Assembly: GCF_003721595.1 (NCBI RefSeq)
Contig: NZ_RJJR01000011.1
Location: 62,001-126,000 of the forward strand
Direction: 5' to 3'
DNA: 64,000 bases
From: Hanamia caeni
Lineage (GTDB): Bacteria; Bacteroidota; Bacteroidia; Chitinophagales; Chitinophagaceae
Within the stretch, counting starts at the first letter, position 1; each line of letters begins with the position of its first letter. The position numbers and the translations under genes are program-made. Below the pieces are notes generated by a model. The model saw nothing but the letters and a program-made list of their open reading frames with translations. It ran no database searches and was not told the DNA's origin. Of this stretch, positions 42,762 through 51,588 are shown in pieces.

Positions 42762-43571
42762 ATGAAAAAATTTTTAGTACCTATTGATTTTTCGGATGCT
42801 TCAATTAATGCGGCAAAATACGCTGTGGCGCTCACTTCGCAAGTTTCGGAGGCAGAAATAACTTTTTACAATGTTTATAGTAGTATCAGTCTTCCTACCT
42901 TGAGTTCGAAAGAAGAAGGATCGAGGGAACAGATTTCTTTAAACGAACTAAATGAAATCAGAACACAAATAGGGGAAGGAAGAAATATTTCTCTTGCCGT
43001 TGAAGAAGGGTCTTTTGTGGATATGCTTTATGAATATGTATTGGGCCATGGTATTGAAATGGTGATTATGGGTATCACCGGCAGTTCAAGAATTAGGCAG
43101 GTTTTTATGGGAACAAGCACATTAAATATTATCCGCAAAATTGATTGCCCGGTAATGATTATTCCTGCGGAAGCAGAATTTAAAGGATTAAAAAAAGTAG
43201 TATTTACTTCTGATTTTACGGATGTGGCCCGAACCACGCCTTTTGTAACACTGAAAGAGATTATCAACACCTTCAAACCATCACTTGAGATATTGAATGT
43301 AGATAGCGAGCATTTTGTTGAATTAACTCCTGAGTATAAAATTGAAAAAGAAGCGATGGAAGAAAAATTAGGCGAATACCACCCTGAATTTTCTTTCCTG
43401 CGCGCCTATGATTTTTTGGAGGGCATCAGCAGCTTTGTGGAAAGCAGGGAAATGGATGCAATTATTACGGTTCCGAGGAAGCACAGTTTCTTAAGCCAAC
43501 TTTTTAAAACAAGTCACACCAAAAAATTGGCCTATCATAGCCGGGTACCGATTATTACTTTGCCCGCATAA
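42762..43571 (+). CDS. Universal stress protein with two tandem UspA domains
   Basis: A 269-residue protein. The first UspA domain (about 1-140) begins MKKFLVPIDFSDASINAAKY and ends with the nucleotide-binding loop GITGSSRIRQVFMGTS, followed by IDCPVMIIP, which fits G-2x-G-9x-G(S/T). The second domain (about 145-269) starts FKGLKKVVFTSDFTD but its loop is degenerate (VPRKHSFLSQLF), so only the first is likely to bind ATP. The family serves stress survival. I start at the ATG at 42762; the in-frame TTG at 42735 is less likely. It is followed by an intrinsic terminator at 43616. Confidence 0.87.
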   Translation: MKKFLVPIDFSDASINAAKYAVALTSQVSEAEITFYNVYSSISLPTLSSKEEGSREQISLNELNEIRTQIGEGRNISLAVEEGSFVDMLYEYVLGHGIEMVIMGITGSSRIRQVFMGTSTLNIIRKIDCPVMIIPAEAEFKGLKKVVFTSDFTDVARTTPFVTLKEIINTFKPSLEILNVDSEHFVELTPEYKIEKEAMEEKLGEYHPEFSFLRAYDFLEGISSFVESREMDAIITVPRKHSFLSQLFKTSHTKKLAYHSRVPIITLPA

Positions 43572-43615
43572 AACCGGCAAGTATTAATTTGTTTTGTTTT
43601 TGATTTTACATTTTT

Positions 43616-43639
43616 AAGCCTTTATCCAAAGGCTTTTTT
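43616..43639 (+). terminator. Intrinsic terminator of the universal stress protein gene
   Basis: AAGCCTTT-ATCC-AAAGGCTT followed by TTTTA: 8-bp stem, 4-base loop and T-run, about 45 bp after the stop. Confidence 0.85.
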
Positions 43640-43646
43640 ATTGGCA

Positions 43647-43685
43647 CACAGTAAATGAATAAAAAGCAGGAATTTTTATTCTGTG
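43647..43685. repeat. Hairpin element with short repeat copy B (GGAATTTTTATTCTG)
   Basis: GAATAAAAA (43657-43665) pairs with TTTTTATTC (43673-43681), extended by CACA/TGTG with a bulge. It contains the dispersed words CAGTAAATGAATAAAAAGC (also near 25365 and 29617, opposite strand) and GGAATTTTTATTCTGT (also at 32508). It lies between the usp terminator and the end of the DUF4270 gene. Confidence 0.5.
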
Positions 43686-43726
43686 ACTGAAGCATTAAAA
43701 GAAGCTTGCTAAACTATTGCAGGGAA

Positions 43727-45163
43727 TTACAGTTTGGAATATACTACATGCAATCTTGCTCTGGTGCTCGTTCCGTTGGTTCCATTTAATACTACCCTTC
43801 CGTCGGCGGAATAATTCCTTAATACGGAAAAAGGTGCAATTCCCTGCCCACACCAATCTATATAAGTGCTTTTGTTGGTAATATAATCGGGTGCGCTGAG
43901 CCTGAATGTAAGATTTTGTTTTCCTTTGGTAACCATCGCCTGGAGATACCGTGAAATATTCAGCCTGTATTCAGCAATGGTATTGCCGGATGAGTCTTTC
44001 GTAAAAGTTCTTTGCCCGCCAAGATACTGGAAGCCATTATTTATCTCGCTGGAACTGAAATCGCAAGGTATGGGAATGTATTGGCTGGAGCTGATGGAAG
44101 AATCTTTAACTTCAAGATATAAATTTAAGGGCGGTGAAAAAATATCATTTAAAGCATTTGGCGCATAAACCTGGTCAAGAATTATTTCGGCACGGTTGAT
44201 AACTCTGTTAGATAATCCAGTAATGGAAGGAACATGTAAGAGTGCGAAGGTGCCGGGCGATGTTTGAATGAAAAGGAGGCTGTCGCCATTTTCAGGCTGC
44301 GAAAGATGTTGGGTGATTTCTGAAGTTCCGTAATTTCTGACGATAGAGTTTGATAAACCACTGTAGCCAGACAACCCAAAATTGATAACCGTTGTATCAG
44401 TAGTAGTGCCGCTTTTATAACGTATGTAAAATGACAAACGTGATTGTGTTACGTCAAAATAATTTAATCCCTGCCCTCCTGTTGCCTCGTCTGCTATCAC
44501 AGCAAAGCCCTTAAAATAATTGACGAAATCCTTATCGCTCCGGAATATCTGGGCCGAATCATCAATAAATTTCTGGGCAAATGAAGCAGACAGCGGAATC
44601 CTTAACTGGTTAGCTGCATTTTCATTGTAAGCATGCACAGAATCTTTTAACCGGGTTGGGATAAACATTTTTTCTCCTAATAAAACAGAATTGTCATAAT
44701 CGAGCACCCTGCAGGTAGTATAGTTTTGAGTAACATTAAATGAATCCGCAAGCTGGTAAACTGTTACTTTTTGCACTTGGTTAGTATCTCCATAAGAGTA
44801 GGAATAATCGAGAACCATTACGGCAGAATCTATCTGGATGCTATTGGCATCAGCTACAGGAAAATTATAAGGGTATGCAGAAGGCTTAAATTCAACGTAA
44901 ATGTTAGCAGAAGTGCTGCCAAACAGAGGATCGTTCTGTATGATTCCCAGCGCCTGCAAACTTGTACGATGAATGGTATCACATTCAGTGCTGTCGTAGT
45001 TTATCCCAATTACCTGGAAGGTCGTATCAAAAGTGTGGATATTATCTATTGCCGGAATAAGATTTTGTCCGAGAGAAGTAGTATCGATTTTAGTACAGCC
45101 AAAAGAAAAAACGAAGAACATTAAAATTCCAGTAACTGAAAATTTGAATTGGTTTTTAAACAC
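43727..45163 (-). CDS. DUF4270 family lipoprotein
   Basis: A 478-residue secreted lipoprotein. It has a signal peptide with lipobox VFSFGC (Cys at about 23), then the conserved DUF4270 opening, TTSLGQNLIPAIDNIHTFD and FQVIGINYDS. The body is beta-rich with conserved NPLFGS-like (NDPLFGSTSANIYVEF) and SDKDFVNYFKGFAVIADE stretches. The family is restricted to Bacteroidota and probably sits in the outer membrane; function unknown. It starts at a GTG (45163), as a later ATG would lack a charged n-region. The gene follows the starch-synthase-like gene by 38 bp. Confidence 0.85.
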   Translation of the reverse strand: MFKNQFKFSVTGILMFFVFSFGCTKIDTTSLGQNLIPAIDNIHTFDTTFQVIGINYDSTECDTIHRTSLQALGIIQNDPLFGSTSANIYVEFKPSAYPYNFPVADANSIQIDSAVMVLDYSYSYGDTNQVQKVTVYQLADSFNVTQNYTTCRVLDYDNSVLLGEKMFIPTRLKDSVHAYNENAANQLRIPLSASFAQKFIDDSAQIFRSDKDFVNYFKGFAVIADEATGGQGLNYFDVTQSRLSFYIRYKSGTTTDTTVINFGLSGYSGLSNSIVRNYGTSEITQHLSQPENGDSLLFIQTSPGTFALLHVPSITGLSNRVINRAEIILDQVYAPNALNDIFSPPLNLYLEVKDSSISSSQYIPIPCDFSSSEINNGFQYLGGQRTFTKDSSGNTIAEYRLNISRYLQAMVTKGKQNLTFRLSAPDYITNKSTYIDWCGQGIAPFSVLRNYSADGRVVLNGTNGTSTRARLHVVYSKL

Positions 45164-45201
45164 CTAAAAAAAGATTTGAATAGAGTAAATAAGGGATGAA
45201 A

Positions 45202-46017
45202 TTATTTGGCGGCAAGGTCGTGATACAATTGTAAATAGTCTGTTAAATCTGACTGTTCGTCATACTTAATAACCTTTTTACCACGCGCCTTATTAAATTC
45301 TTCGGTCAATTTTTTATCCACTTTATCTGCGCCAAACGTAATTGCATCGGCAAAGTGAGCCCCGCCTCTGAACATTGCAGAATTGCTTCCTTCATTAAAT
45401 AATTCAATATCCTTCTCTTTAATATTTGAATTAATGGTAGCAATTTCTGCAAAATTAGCACCCATCTTTTCTTTATAGGTATTTTGTCCAATAGTGAAAA
45501 CAACTTTGCAATTACTGAACACGGGTTCTTTTTTATAAGCAGTTTTGATATACATAGGAATCAATCCTGTCATCCAGCCACTGCAATGGATAATATCCGG
45601 GGGCCAGCCAAACTTTTTAACAGTTTCCAAAGCGCCTTTACAAAACAAAACGGTTCTGAGGCCATTGTCTGAAAACCATTTGTCATTTTCATCATTAAAT
45701 ATAGATTTTCTTTTAAAGAGATCCTCATTGTCAAGAAAATATATCTGCAAACGTGCATTGGGTAAGGAAGCCACCTTTATAACCAAAGGATAATCATCGC
45801 CATCCACTGAAACATTTATCCCTGATAAGCGAACCACTTCATGAAGACGGTGCCTGCGCTCATTAATAATTCCGAAGCGCGGCATTATGCAACGCACTTC
45901 CATCCCAGATTCATTAGATTTTACGGCAAGTCTATTAACAATTTCGGCAAATTCTGTCATTTCAAGGTAAGGAGACATTTCACTTGCTATGAATAAAATT
46001 CTTTTCTTTGTCGACAT
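45202..46017 (-). CDS. Starch/glycogen synthase-like N-terminal domain protein
   Basis: A 271-residue protein that resembles only the N-terminal (GT5) half of glycogen synthase: RILFIASEMSPYLEMTEFAE at the start, then FCKGALETVKKFGWPPDIIH and CSGWMTGLIPMYIKT. The K-x-G-G motif that binds ADP-glucose is not present (the sequence reads PYLEMTEFAE), and the whole second domain is missing. It therefore probably does not make glycogen. Similar one-domain proteins encoded divergently to panC are common in Bacteroidota. A promoter with TTG-N18-TAACTTTG lies on the minus strand at 46057-46085, 40-70 bp upstream. Confidence 0.83.
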   Translation of the reverse strand: MSTKKRILFIASEMSPYLEMTEFAEIVNRLAVKSNESGMEVRCIMPRFGIINERRHRLHEVVRLSGINVSVDGDDYPLVIKVASLPNARLQIYFLDNEDLFKRKSIFNDENDKWFSDNGLRTVLFCKGALETVKKFGWPPDIIHCSGWMTGLIPMYIKTAYKKEPVFSNCKVVFTIGQNTYKEKMGANFAEIATINSNIKEKDIELFNEGSNSAMFRGGAHFADAITFGADKVDKKLTEEFNKARGKKVIKYDEQSDLTDYLQLYHDLAAK

Positions 46018-46056
46018 TTATTAATGGTTAATTGGCTTTTTGTTTTTTACAGGCGG

Positions 46057-46085
46057 CAAAGTTACCTTTTTTTTCGTTTATGCAA
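46057..46085 (-). promoter_or_regulatory. Promoter of the starch-synthase-like gene (TTG-N18-TAACTTTG)
   Basis: On the minus strand, TTG at 46085-46083 and TAACTTTG at 46064-46057, separated by 18 bp, fits the reported Flavobacterium range of 17-23. It lies 40 bp before the start codon. Confidence 0.55.
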
Positions 46086-46122
46086 TGCTAAACCCACTGT
46101 CACAATCACCTTAAATGTAATT

Positions 46123-46974
46123 ATGATCATATTTAAACGAATAACAAACATTCAAAAATGGCTGCAAACTGCTAGGTCGGGTAAGGCTGCCGTCGGATTT
46201 GTGCCAACAATGGGCGCATTGCACGAAGGCCACTTATCTCTTTTACAACAATCAAAAAAACAAGCTGATATTTCGATCGTCAGCATTTTCATAAACCCTG
46301 CTCAATTTGATAACAAAGCTGATTTGGAAAAATATCCATCAACGGTTGCAAAGGATATTAAACTACTTGAAGAAAATGGTTGCGATATTTTATTTCTTCC
46401 TTCAGAAAGTGAAATATATCCTGATGAAAAATCAAAACGAAAGCATTATGATTTAGGAAATCTTGAAACTGTTTTGGAAGGGAAATTCAGGCCGGGGCAT
46501 TTCCAGGGCGTTTGCCTGGTGGTAGAAAGATTATTAACCATTATAACTCCCGATGTTCTCTTTTTGGGCAGGAAAGATTTTCAGCAATGCCTTGTTATCA
46601 AGAGATTAATAAGCTTGATGAAATATGAAACCGATGTAATCATTTGCCCTATAGCCCGCGAGCAAAGCGGCCTCGCGATGAGCAGCAGGAATCAGCGATT
46701 AAATGAAGATGAACGGGAAATTGCTGCAGAATTATTTAAGGCGCTTAAGGAAATAAAAGAAAATCGCGATCACAGCCAATTCTCAATACTTAAAAAGAAC
46801 GCAATAAAAAAGTTAGAACTCAAAGGGTTTAAAATTGATTACCTGGAACTAGCTAAAGAAAAAGATTTGCAAACTGTTTCAGAATTGATCCCCGGGCAAA
46901 AGTTAGTTATTTTAATTGCCGCATTTTTACAGAATGTCCGGCTTATTGATAATATTATATTATCTGAATATTAA
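46123..46974 (+). CDS. panC: Pantothenate synthetase
   Basis: A 283-residue enzyme that condenses pantoate with beta-alanine using ATP. PTMGALHEGHLSLL (about 27-40) holds the HIGH-like motif and LGRKDFQQCLVIKRL (about 148-162) is the pantoate-binding region; SSRNQRL (about 187) is the KMSKS-like loop. I start at the ATG at 46123; the longest frame from 46024 adds 33 residues with no family resemblance. With panB at 51589 it supplies two steps of the pantothenate pathway. The next gene starts 27 bp downstream. Confidence 0.92.
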   Translation: MIIFKRITNIQKWLQTARSGKAAVGFVPTMGALHEGHLSLLQQSKKQADISIVSIFINPAQFDNKADLEKYPSTVAKDIKLLEENGCDILFLPSESEIYPDEKSKRKHYDLGNLETVLEGKFRPGHFQGVCLVVERLLTIITPDVLFLGRKDFQQCLVIKRLISLMKYETDVIICPIAREQSGLAMSSRNQRLNEDEREIAAELFKALKEIKENRDHSQFSILKKNAIKKLELKGFKIDYLELAKEKDLQTVSELIPGQKLVILIAAFLQNVRLIDNIILSEY

Positions 46975-47001
46975 TTTTCGTTTATTACCTTGTAAAACCA
47001 T

Positions 47002-48003
47002 ATGAAAAAAACTATTTTTTCAATTCTTAAATATCTTTTTTTTCTCGGAATTGGTGTGTTTCTGACCTGGTGGCAAATTTCAAAAATGACGCCGCTTCAA
47101 AAAGTGCAGTTTAAGGACTCTTTAATACACGCTCATTACATTTACATTTTACCTGTTTTTGTTTTAACCATTCTGTCGCACATTAGCCGTGCAGTTCGAT
47201 GGAAAATACTCATCGAACCGATGGGTTATAAGCCAAAAACTTCCAACACTTTTTATGCTGTGATGGGAGGGTATTTTGCAAATACTTTCCTGCCCAGAGC
47301 TGGTGAAATATTAAGATGTACGCTCTTAAGCAAGTATGACAAAATTCCGGTTTCAAAATTATTTGGAACTATCCTTGTAGAGCGGGTTTTCGATCTTTTA
47401 TGCTATTTTCTGTTCTTGGTTATCACGCTCGTTATCCAGATCGAAACGGTGAGTGATTTTGTAGCTGGTAAGTTGAGCAAGATCTCTGATATGAGTAAAT
47501 CCATATCGCTATGGAGTATTTTACTCGTGATTATAATATTATTAGCGGTTATATTTTTTATTAGCAGGCACATTCTAATAAAATATAAAGATCACCATTT
47601 GGTTGTAAAGCTTAAAGGAATCCATCTTGGATTAAAGGAAGGATTTACAACCATATTGCGCCTGAAAAAAAGGAAAAAATTTATTGCGCATTCCGTGTTT
47701 ATATGGGCCTGTTATTTATCTGAGGTATATATAGGCTTTTCTGCGCTCGACGCCACTTCTTCGCTGGGAATTACTGCTGCGTTTAGTGTACTTTCACTGG
47801 CTACGCTTGCGATGATAGTTTCGCCTGGAGGCCTTGGCGCATTTCCTATCGCTGTTCAGCAGGTATTGCTAATTTATAATGTCGATAATATCTCCTTTGG
47901 CTGGCTGATGTGGGGGGTAACAACTGTTATCATCATTGTTGTAGGAATTTTAAGTTTTGGATTATTAATTTATCAAAATAGAAGTAAAAATGAAAAAGAC
48001 TGA
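47002..48003 (+). CDS. Lysylphosphatidylglycerol synthase TM-like / YbhN-family flippase-type protein
   Basis: A 333-residue membrane protein with about eight helices. Typical family blocks are LSHISRAVRWKILIEPMGYK near residue 54, AVMGGYFANTFLPRAGEILR near 86, the LVERVFDLLCYF helix near 126, and the late MIVSPGGLGAFPIAVQQVLL near 272. These proteins share the transmembrane domain of MprF flippases but lack the catalytic domain, and are thought to move lipids or polyprenyl-linked sugars. It lies between panC and rfaE2 (overlap 14 bp). Confidence 0.85.
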   Translation: MKKTIFSILKYLFFLGIGVFLTWWQISKMTPLQKVQFKDSLIHAHYIYILPVFVLTILSHISRAVRWKILIEPMGYKPKTSNTFYAVMGGYFANTFLPRAGEILRCTLLSKYDKIPVSKLFGTILVERVFDLLCYFLFLVITLVIQIETVSDFVAGKLSKISDMSKSISLWSILLVIIILLAVIFFISRHILIKYKDHHLVVKLKGIHLGLKEGFTTILRLKKRKKFIAHSVFIWACYLSEVYIGFSALDATSSLGITAAFSVLSLATLAMIVSPGGLGAFPIAVQQVLLIYNVDNISFGWLMWGVTTVIIIVVGILSFGLLIYQNRSKNEKD

Positions 48004-48484
48004 CACTATAAAAACCCGTATCCTTGATCGGCAGCAACTGATCCAGGAAGTGGTGAGATTAAGGTTAAAAAGCAAAACCATTGCTTTCACAAACGGCGTT
48101 TTTGATATTTTGCATGAAGGGCATATCGCTGTTTTGTCGAAAGCTGCATCTTTTGCAGATATTTTAATCGTTGGGATCAACAGTGATGCATCCGTAAAAA
48201 AAATAAAAGGAGAAGATCGGCCGGTAAATAACGAAAACTCACGGGCCCTTATCCTTGCGTCTTTAATTATGGTGGATAACGTAGTGATTTTCGAAGAAGA
48301 AACACCCCTTGAAATTATTAAGCTTATTCAGCCCGACGTTTTATTAAAAGGCGGAGATTACACTTTAGACACAATAGTAGGTGCAAAGGAAGTGATAGCT
48401 CATGGCGGCAGGGTAGAGATTGTGCCATTGCTGGAAGGCTTCTCCACTACGAATATTATTAAAAAATTCGGTAACAGCAAATAA
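47990..48484 (+). CDS. rfaE2: D-glycero-beta-D-manno-heptose-1-phosphate adenylyltransferase
   Basis: A 164-residue nucleotidyltransferase. IAFTNGVFDILHEGHIAVL (about 31-49) has the H-x-G-H motif (His42, Gly44, His45), and GEDRPVNNENSRALILASL and LKGGDYTLDTIVGA follow. This is the stand-alone form of the HldE C-terminal domain, which makes ADP-heptose. No beta-specific kinase (HldA) is in the window; the alpha-type kinase hddA is in a separate operon at 27-30 kb. It overlaps the upstream membrane protein gene by 14 bp and precedes ppk1 by 10 bp. Confidence 0.85.
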   Translation: MKKTDTIKTRILDRQQLIQEVVRLRLKSKTIAFTNGVFDILHEGHIAVLSKAASFADILIVGINSDASVKKIKGEDRPVNNENSRALILASLIMVDNVVIFEEETPLEIIKLIQPDVLLKGGDYTLDTIVGAKEVIAHGGRVEIVPLLEGFSTTNIIKKFGNSK

Positions 48485-48494
48485 TGGAGTAACG

Positions 48495-50555
48495 GTGACG
48501 GATAAACGAAAAATTATTACCCGGGATATCAGTTGGCTTGCTTTCAACGAACGTGTGTTGCAGGAAGCTGCTGATGAATCGGTGCCCTTAAATGAGCGCA
48601 TAAAATTTTTAGGTATTTTTTCCAGTAATCTGGATGAATTTTTTAGGGTTCGCGTTGCGGCCTTAAAAAGAATGGTAAGGTATGGCAGCAAAGCGAATAT
48701 GCATTTGGAACATTCGCCTGAGGCAATTTTGGAGGAAATTAATTTCACGGTCTCCGGCCAGCAAAATCAATTTAATAATACGTGGAAAATAATTTTAAAT
48801 GAGCTGAAAAAACAAAGAATTTTTTTGTTGAACGACAGGCAACTCAACAGTGAACAAATCGAATACGTTGTTTCTTATTTCAACGATAATGTAAGAAGCT
48901 ACATAGTTCCGCTGATGATTGAAAACCTAAAGGCTTTTCCTACGTTAAACGATAAATCAATCTATCTCGCCTGCAAGCTTTCAAAGGCCGACAATTCAAT
49001 CCCACAGCGATACGCACTGGTTTCCATTCCGGCGCGGCTGCCACGGTTTATCATCCTTCCCGCCATTCAAAATAACAAATATATCATCCTGCTGGAAGAT
49101 ATTATACGGTTTTGCCTGCCCCAGATATTTTCCTATTTTAATTATGACACCTTTAGCTCAAATATTGTGAAGGTGACGCGCGATGCTGAAATGGATATAG
49201 ATAGTGACCTTTCAACGTCGCTGATTCAAAAAATTGAGAAAGGATTAAGAAACCGAAAAAAAGGCAAACCCGTACGTTTTATTTTTGATAAAGAAATTGA
49301 CAACGGCCTTCTTAACTATCTTATCCAGCGGCTTGAATTATCTACAAAAGATAATATCCAATCAGGCGAACGCATTCACAATTTTAAAGATTTTATCAAT
49401 TTTCCGGAATCTGTTTTTAAAACCAAAAGCGCAAGGAAAACGCCTTTCATTCATCCGCTTTTAAAAAATGCAAATAATATAAGTGAGATTATTCTTCAAA
49501 GAGATATTCTGCTCAATTTTCCGTATCATTCATTCGATTCGGTAATCGATATTTTGCGCGAAGCTGCAATTGCCCCTGATGTGGTAAGCATCAAAGTAAC
49601 GTGTTACCGTCTGGCTACGAACTCAAATATTATCAATGCATTGACAAACGCAGTAAGGAATGGTAAATCAGTAACTGTCATTCTTGAATTAAGAGCCCGG
49701 TTTGATGAAGAGGCCAATCTTGAATGGAAACAAACGCTGGAGGAAGCGGGTGTAAAAGTTTTTATGGGTTTGCCCAACCTGAAGATCCATGCCAAGCTTT
49801 GCCTTATCAAAAAAAGAGTCAATAAACGATCAAGGCTTTATGGTTTTGTAAGCACAGGAAATCTAAATGAAAAAACGAGCCGTGTTTATGGCGACCATTG
49901 TCTTCTTACAAGTAATCATAAAATCATGACCGACCTCGATCGTGTTTTCTCCTATCTTGAAAATTCAAAAAATACACAAATATTAAAATTATGCGACACG
50001 CTTTTTGTGAGCCCCTTAAATATGAGAAAACATTTTGAGTCGCTGATAAATAAAGAAATAAAGCACGCCAGGGCAAATGAGCCCGCTTCTATTATTCTAA
50101 AATTAAATTCTTTAAGCGACGAGGAATTGATTTTGAAGCTTTATGAAGCGGCACGCGCAGGAGTAAAAATCAAAATGATAATCCGCGGTATCTGTTGCAT
50201 GTATACAGAGAATAAAAAATTTAAGAAAAAAGTAAAAGCGATAAGTATAGTGGATGAATATCTTGAACATGCACGGGTTATTATTTTTCATAACGGTGGC
50301 AAAGAAAAATATTTTATTTCTTCTGCTGATTGGATGGTTCGAAATTTTGATCACCGCATAGAGGTAGCCTGTCCCGTATTTGAAAAAAGTATACAGGAAG
50401 AATTGAAAGAAATTATCGAAATACAATTAGAAGACAATGTGAAAGCCAGGATTCTTGATAATGATCTTTCCAATGAATACGTGACAGAGCCGGGCGAAAA
50501 ACAGATCAGATCTCAAATAGAAATCTTCAATACTTTATTACAGAAAACATATTAA
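48495..50555 (+). CDS. ppk1: Polyphosphate kinase 1
   Basis: A 686-residue enzyme that makes inorganic polyphosphate from ATP. The N-terminal domain opens with ITRDISWLAFNERVLQEA and SSNLDEFFRVRVAALKRMV (about 44-62). The two catalytic histidines are seen: about residue 432 in LKIHAKLCLI (the phosphorylated His), and about residue 592 in EYLEHARVIIF. I chose the GTG at 48495 (MTDKRKIITRD) since no ATG fits and the longest frame overlaps rfaE2. It is followed by ppx after 3 bp, so synthesis and degradation of polyphosphate are encoded together. Confidence 0.93.
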   Translation: MTDKRKIITRDISWLAFNERVLQEAADESVPLNERIKFLGIFSSNLDEFFRVRVAALKRMVRYGSKANMHLEHSPEAILEEINFTVSGQQNQFNNTWKIILNELKKQRIFLLNDRQLNSEQIEYVVSYFNDNVRSYIVPLMIENLKAFPTLNDKSIYLACKLSKADNSIPQRYALVSIPARLPRFIILPAIQNNKYIILLEDIIRFCLPQIFSYFNYDTFSSNIVKVTRDAEMDIDSDLSTSLIQKIEKGLRNRKKGKPVRFIFDKEIDNGLLNYLIQRLELSTKDNIQSGERIHNFKDFINFPESVFKTKSARKTPFIHPLLKNANNISEIILQRDILLNFPYHSFDSVIDILREAAIAPDVVSIKVTCYRLATNSNIINALTNAVRNGKSVTVILELRARFDEEANLEWKQTLEEAGVKVFMGLPNLKIHAKLCLIKKRVNKRSRLYGFVSTGNLNEKTSRVYGDHCLLTSNHKIMTDLDRVFSYLENSKNTQILKLCDTLFVSPLNMRKHFESLINKEIKHARANEPASIILKLNSLSDEELILKLYEAARAGVKIKMIIRGICCMYTENKKFKKKVKAISIVDEYLEHARVIIFHNGGKEKYFISSADWMVRNFDHRIEVACPVFEKSIQEELKEIIEIQLEDNVKARILDNDLSNEYVTEPGEKQIRSQIEIFNTLLQKTY

Positions 50556-50558
50556 AAT

Positions 50559-51446
50559 TTGAAACTTGCAGCAATAGATATTGGAAGCAACGCAGCCAGG
50601 ATATTGATTTCAAATGTAGTTACGGATAAAAAAAATGCGCCCTCTTTTACTAAATTAAGTTTTGTAAGAGTGCCATTGCGACTGGGTTTTGACGTGTTTG
50701 ATTCGGGAAACATTTCTCAAAAAAAAATTGAGTTGTTATTACTGACTTTGCAAGGTTTTATAAACATTGCAAAAGCGTATGAAGTAGTAGCTTTGAAAGC
50801 TTGTGCTACGTCTGCGATGCGTGATGCGAAAAACAGTCCTGAAATTATCAGGCTGATAAAAGAAAAAACGGATCTTGATATAGAAATTATTTCAGGAAGT
50901 GAGGAGGCATTATTGGTGTTTGAAAATCACATTGCCGAAAATCTTGATAAAGACAGTTCATACCTGTATATTGACGTAGGCGGCGGCAGCACAGAGCTAA
51001 CCTTTTTTAATAACAATGAATTAATATTTAAAGATTCATTCCAAATAGGCACCATCCGTTTGTTAAAAGAACAGGTGATGGATCAGACATGGGATGAAAT
51101 GAAAAATGCTATAAAGTCCCAGGCAAAAAATTTCAAAGCAATAAAAGCTATTGGCTCAGGTGGAAACATTAATAAAGTTTTTTCTCTCAGCAAAAAGAAA
51201 GACGGCAAGCCTTTGCCCTACGAGCTTCTGAGAGATTATTATAAAGAGCTTAGCAATGTTTCTATGGAAGATAGAGTCAATATCTATAAATTAAAAGAAG
51301 ACAGGGCCGACGTAATCGTTCCGGCGTTAAAAATCTATTTAAGCGTGATGCGCTGGGCAGGCGCAGACCAGATTTATGTTCCAAATATTGGGCTGGTGGA
51401 TGGAATAGTACACCACTTGTATAGCCGGCAGGTAAACGCCAAATAA
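50559..51446 (+). CDS. ppx: Ppx/GppA-family exopolyphosphatase
   Basis: A 295-residue protein of the ASKHA fold. MKLAAIDIGSNAARILIS (about 1-18) is the first phosphate loop, YIDVGGGSTELTFF (about 137-150) the second, and AIGSGGNINKVF near 202 the third. It is shorter than full Ppx proteins and lacks the C-terminal HD domain, matching the short Bacteroidota form. It may degrade polyphosphate or act on pppGpp. It starts at TTG (50559), 3 bp after ppk1; no ATG lies close. Confidence 0.87.
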   Translation: MKLAAIDIGSNAARILISNVVTDKKNAPSFTKLSFVRVPLRLGFDVFDSGNISQKKIELLLLTLQGFINIAKAYEVVALKACATSAMRDAKNSPEIIRLIKEKTDLDIEIISGSEEALLVFENHIAENLDKDSSYLYIDVGGGSTELTFFNNNELIFKDSFQIGTIRLLKEQVMDQTWDEMKNAIKSQAKNFKAIKAIGSGGNINKVFSLSKKKDGKPLPYELLRDYYKELSNVSMEDRVNIYKLKEDRADVIVPALKIYLSVMRWAGADQIYVPNIGLVDGIVHHLYSRQVNAK

Positions 51447-51532
51447 TTTGAAAATAGAATAAGCCCTATTTATTGCTTTACCGGTCACAATTCGGATTAG
51501 TAAAAAAAGTAATTTTACAAGGCAAAATATCA

Positions 51533-51550
51533 GGGAATTTTTTATTCTGA
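51533..51550. repeat. Short hairpin repeat, copy C (GGGAATTTTTTATTCTG)
   Basis: Like the copies at 32508 and 43669 but with one extra T. Here ATCAG-GG-AAT pairs with ATTCTGAT. It lies before panB. Confidence 0.35.
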
Positions 51551-51588
51551 TGCAAAGCGTTTCAGGTAGTCGCCTTTAAAAAAAAATC

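Noticed and set aside
46024..46122. 33-residue N-terminal extension of panC
   Set aside because: It has no family resemblance and lies in the divergent promoter region. The ATG at 46123 gives a standard PanC start.
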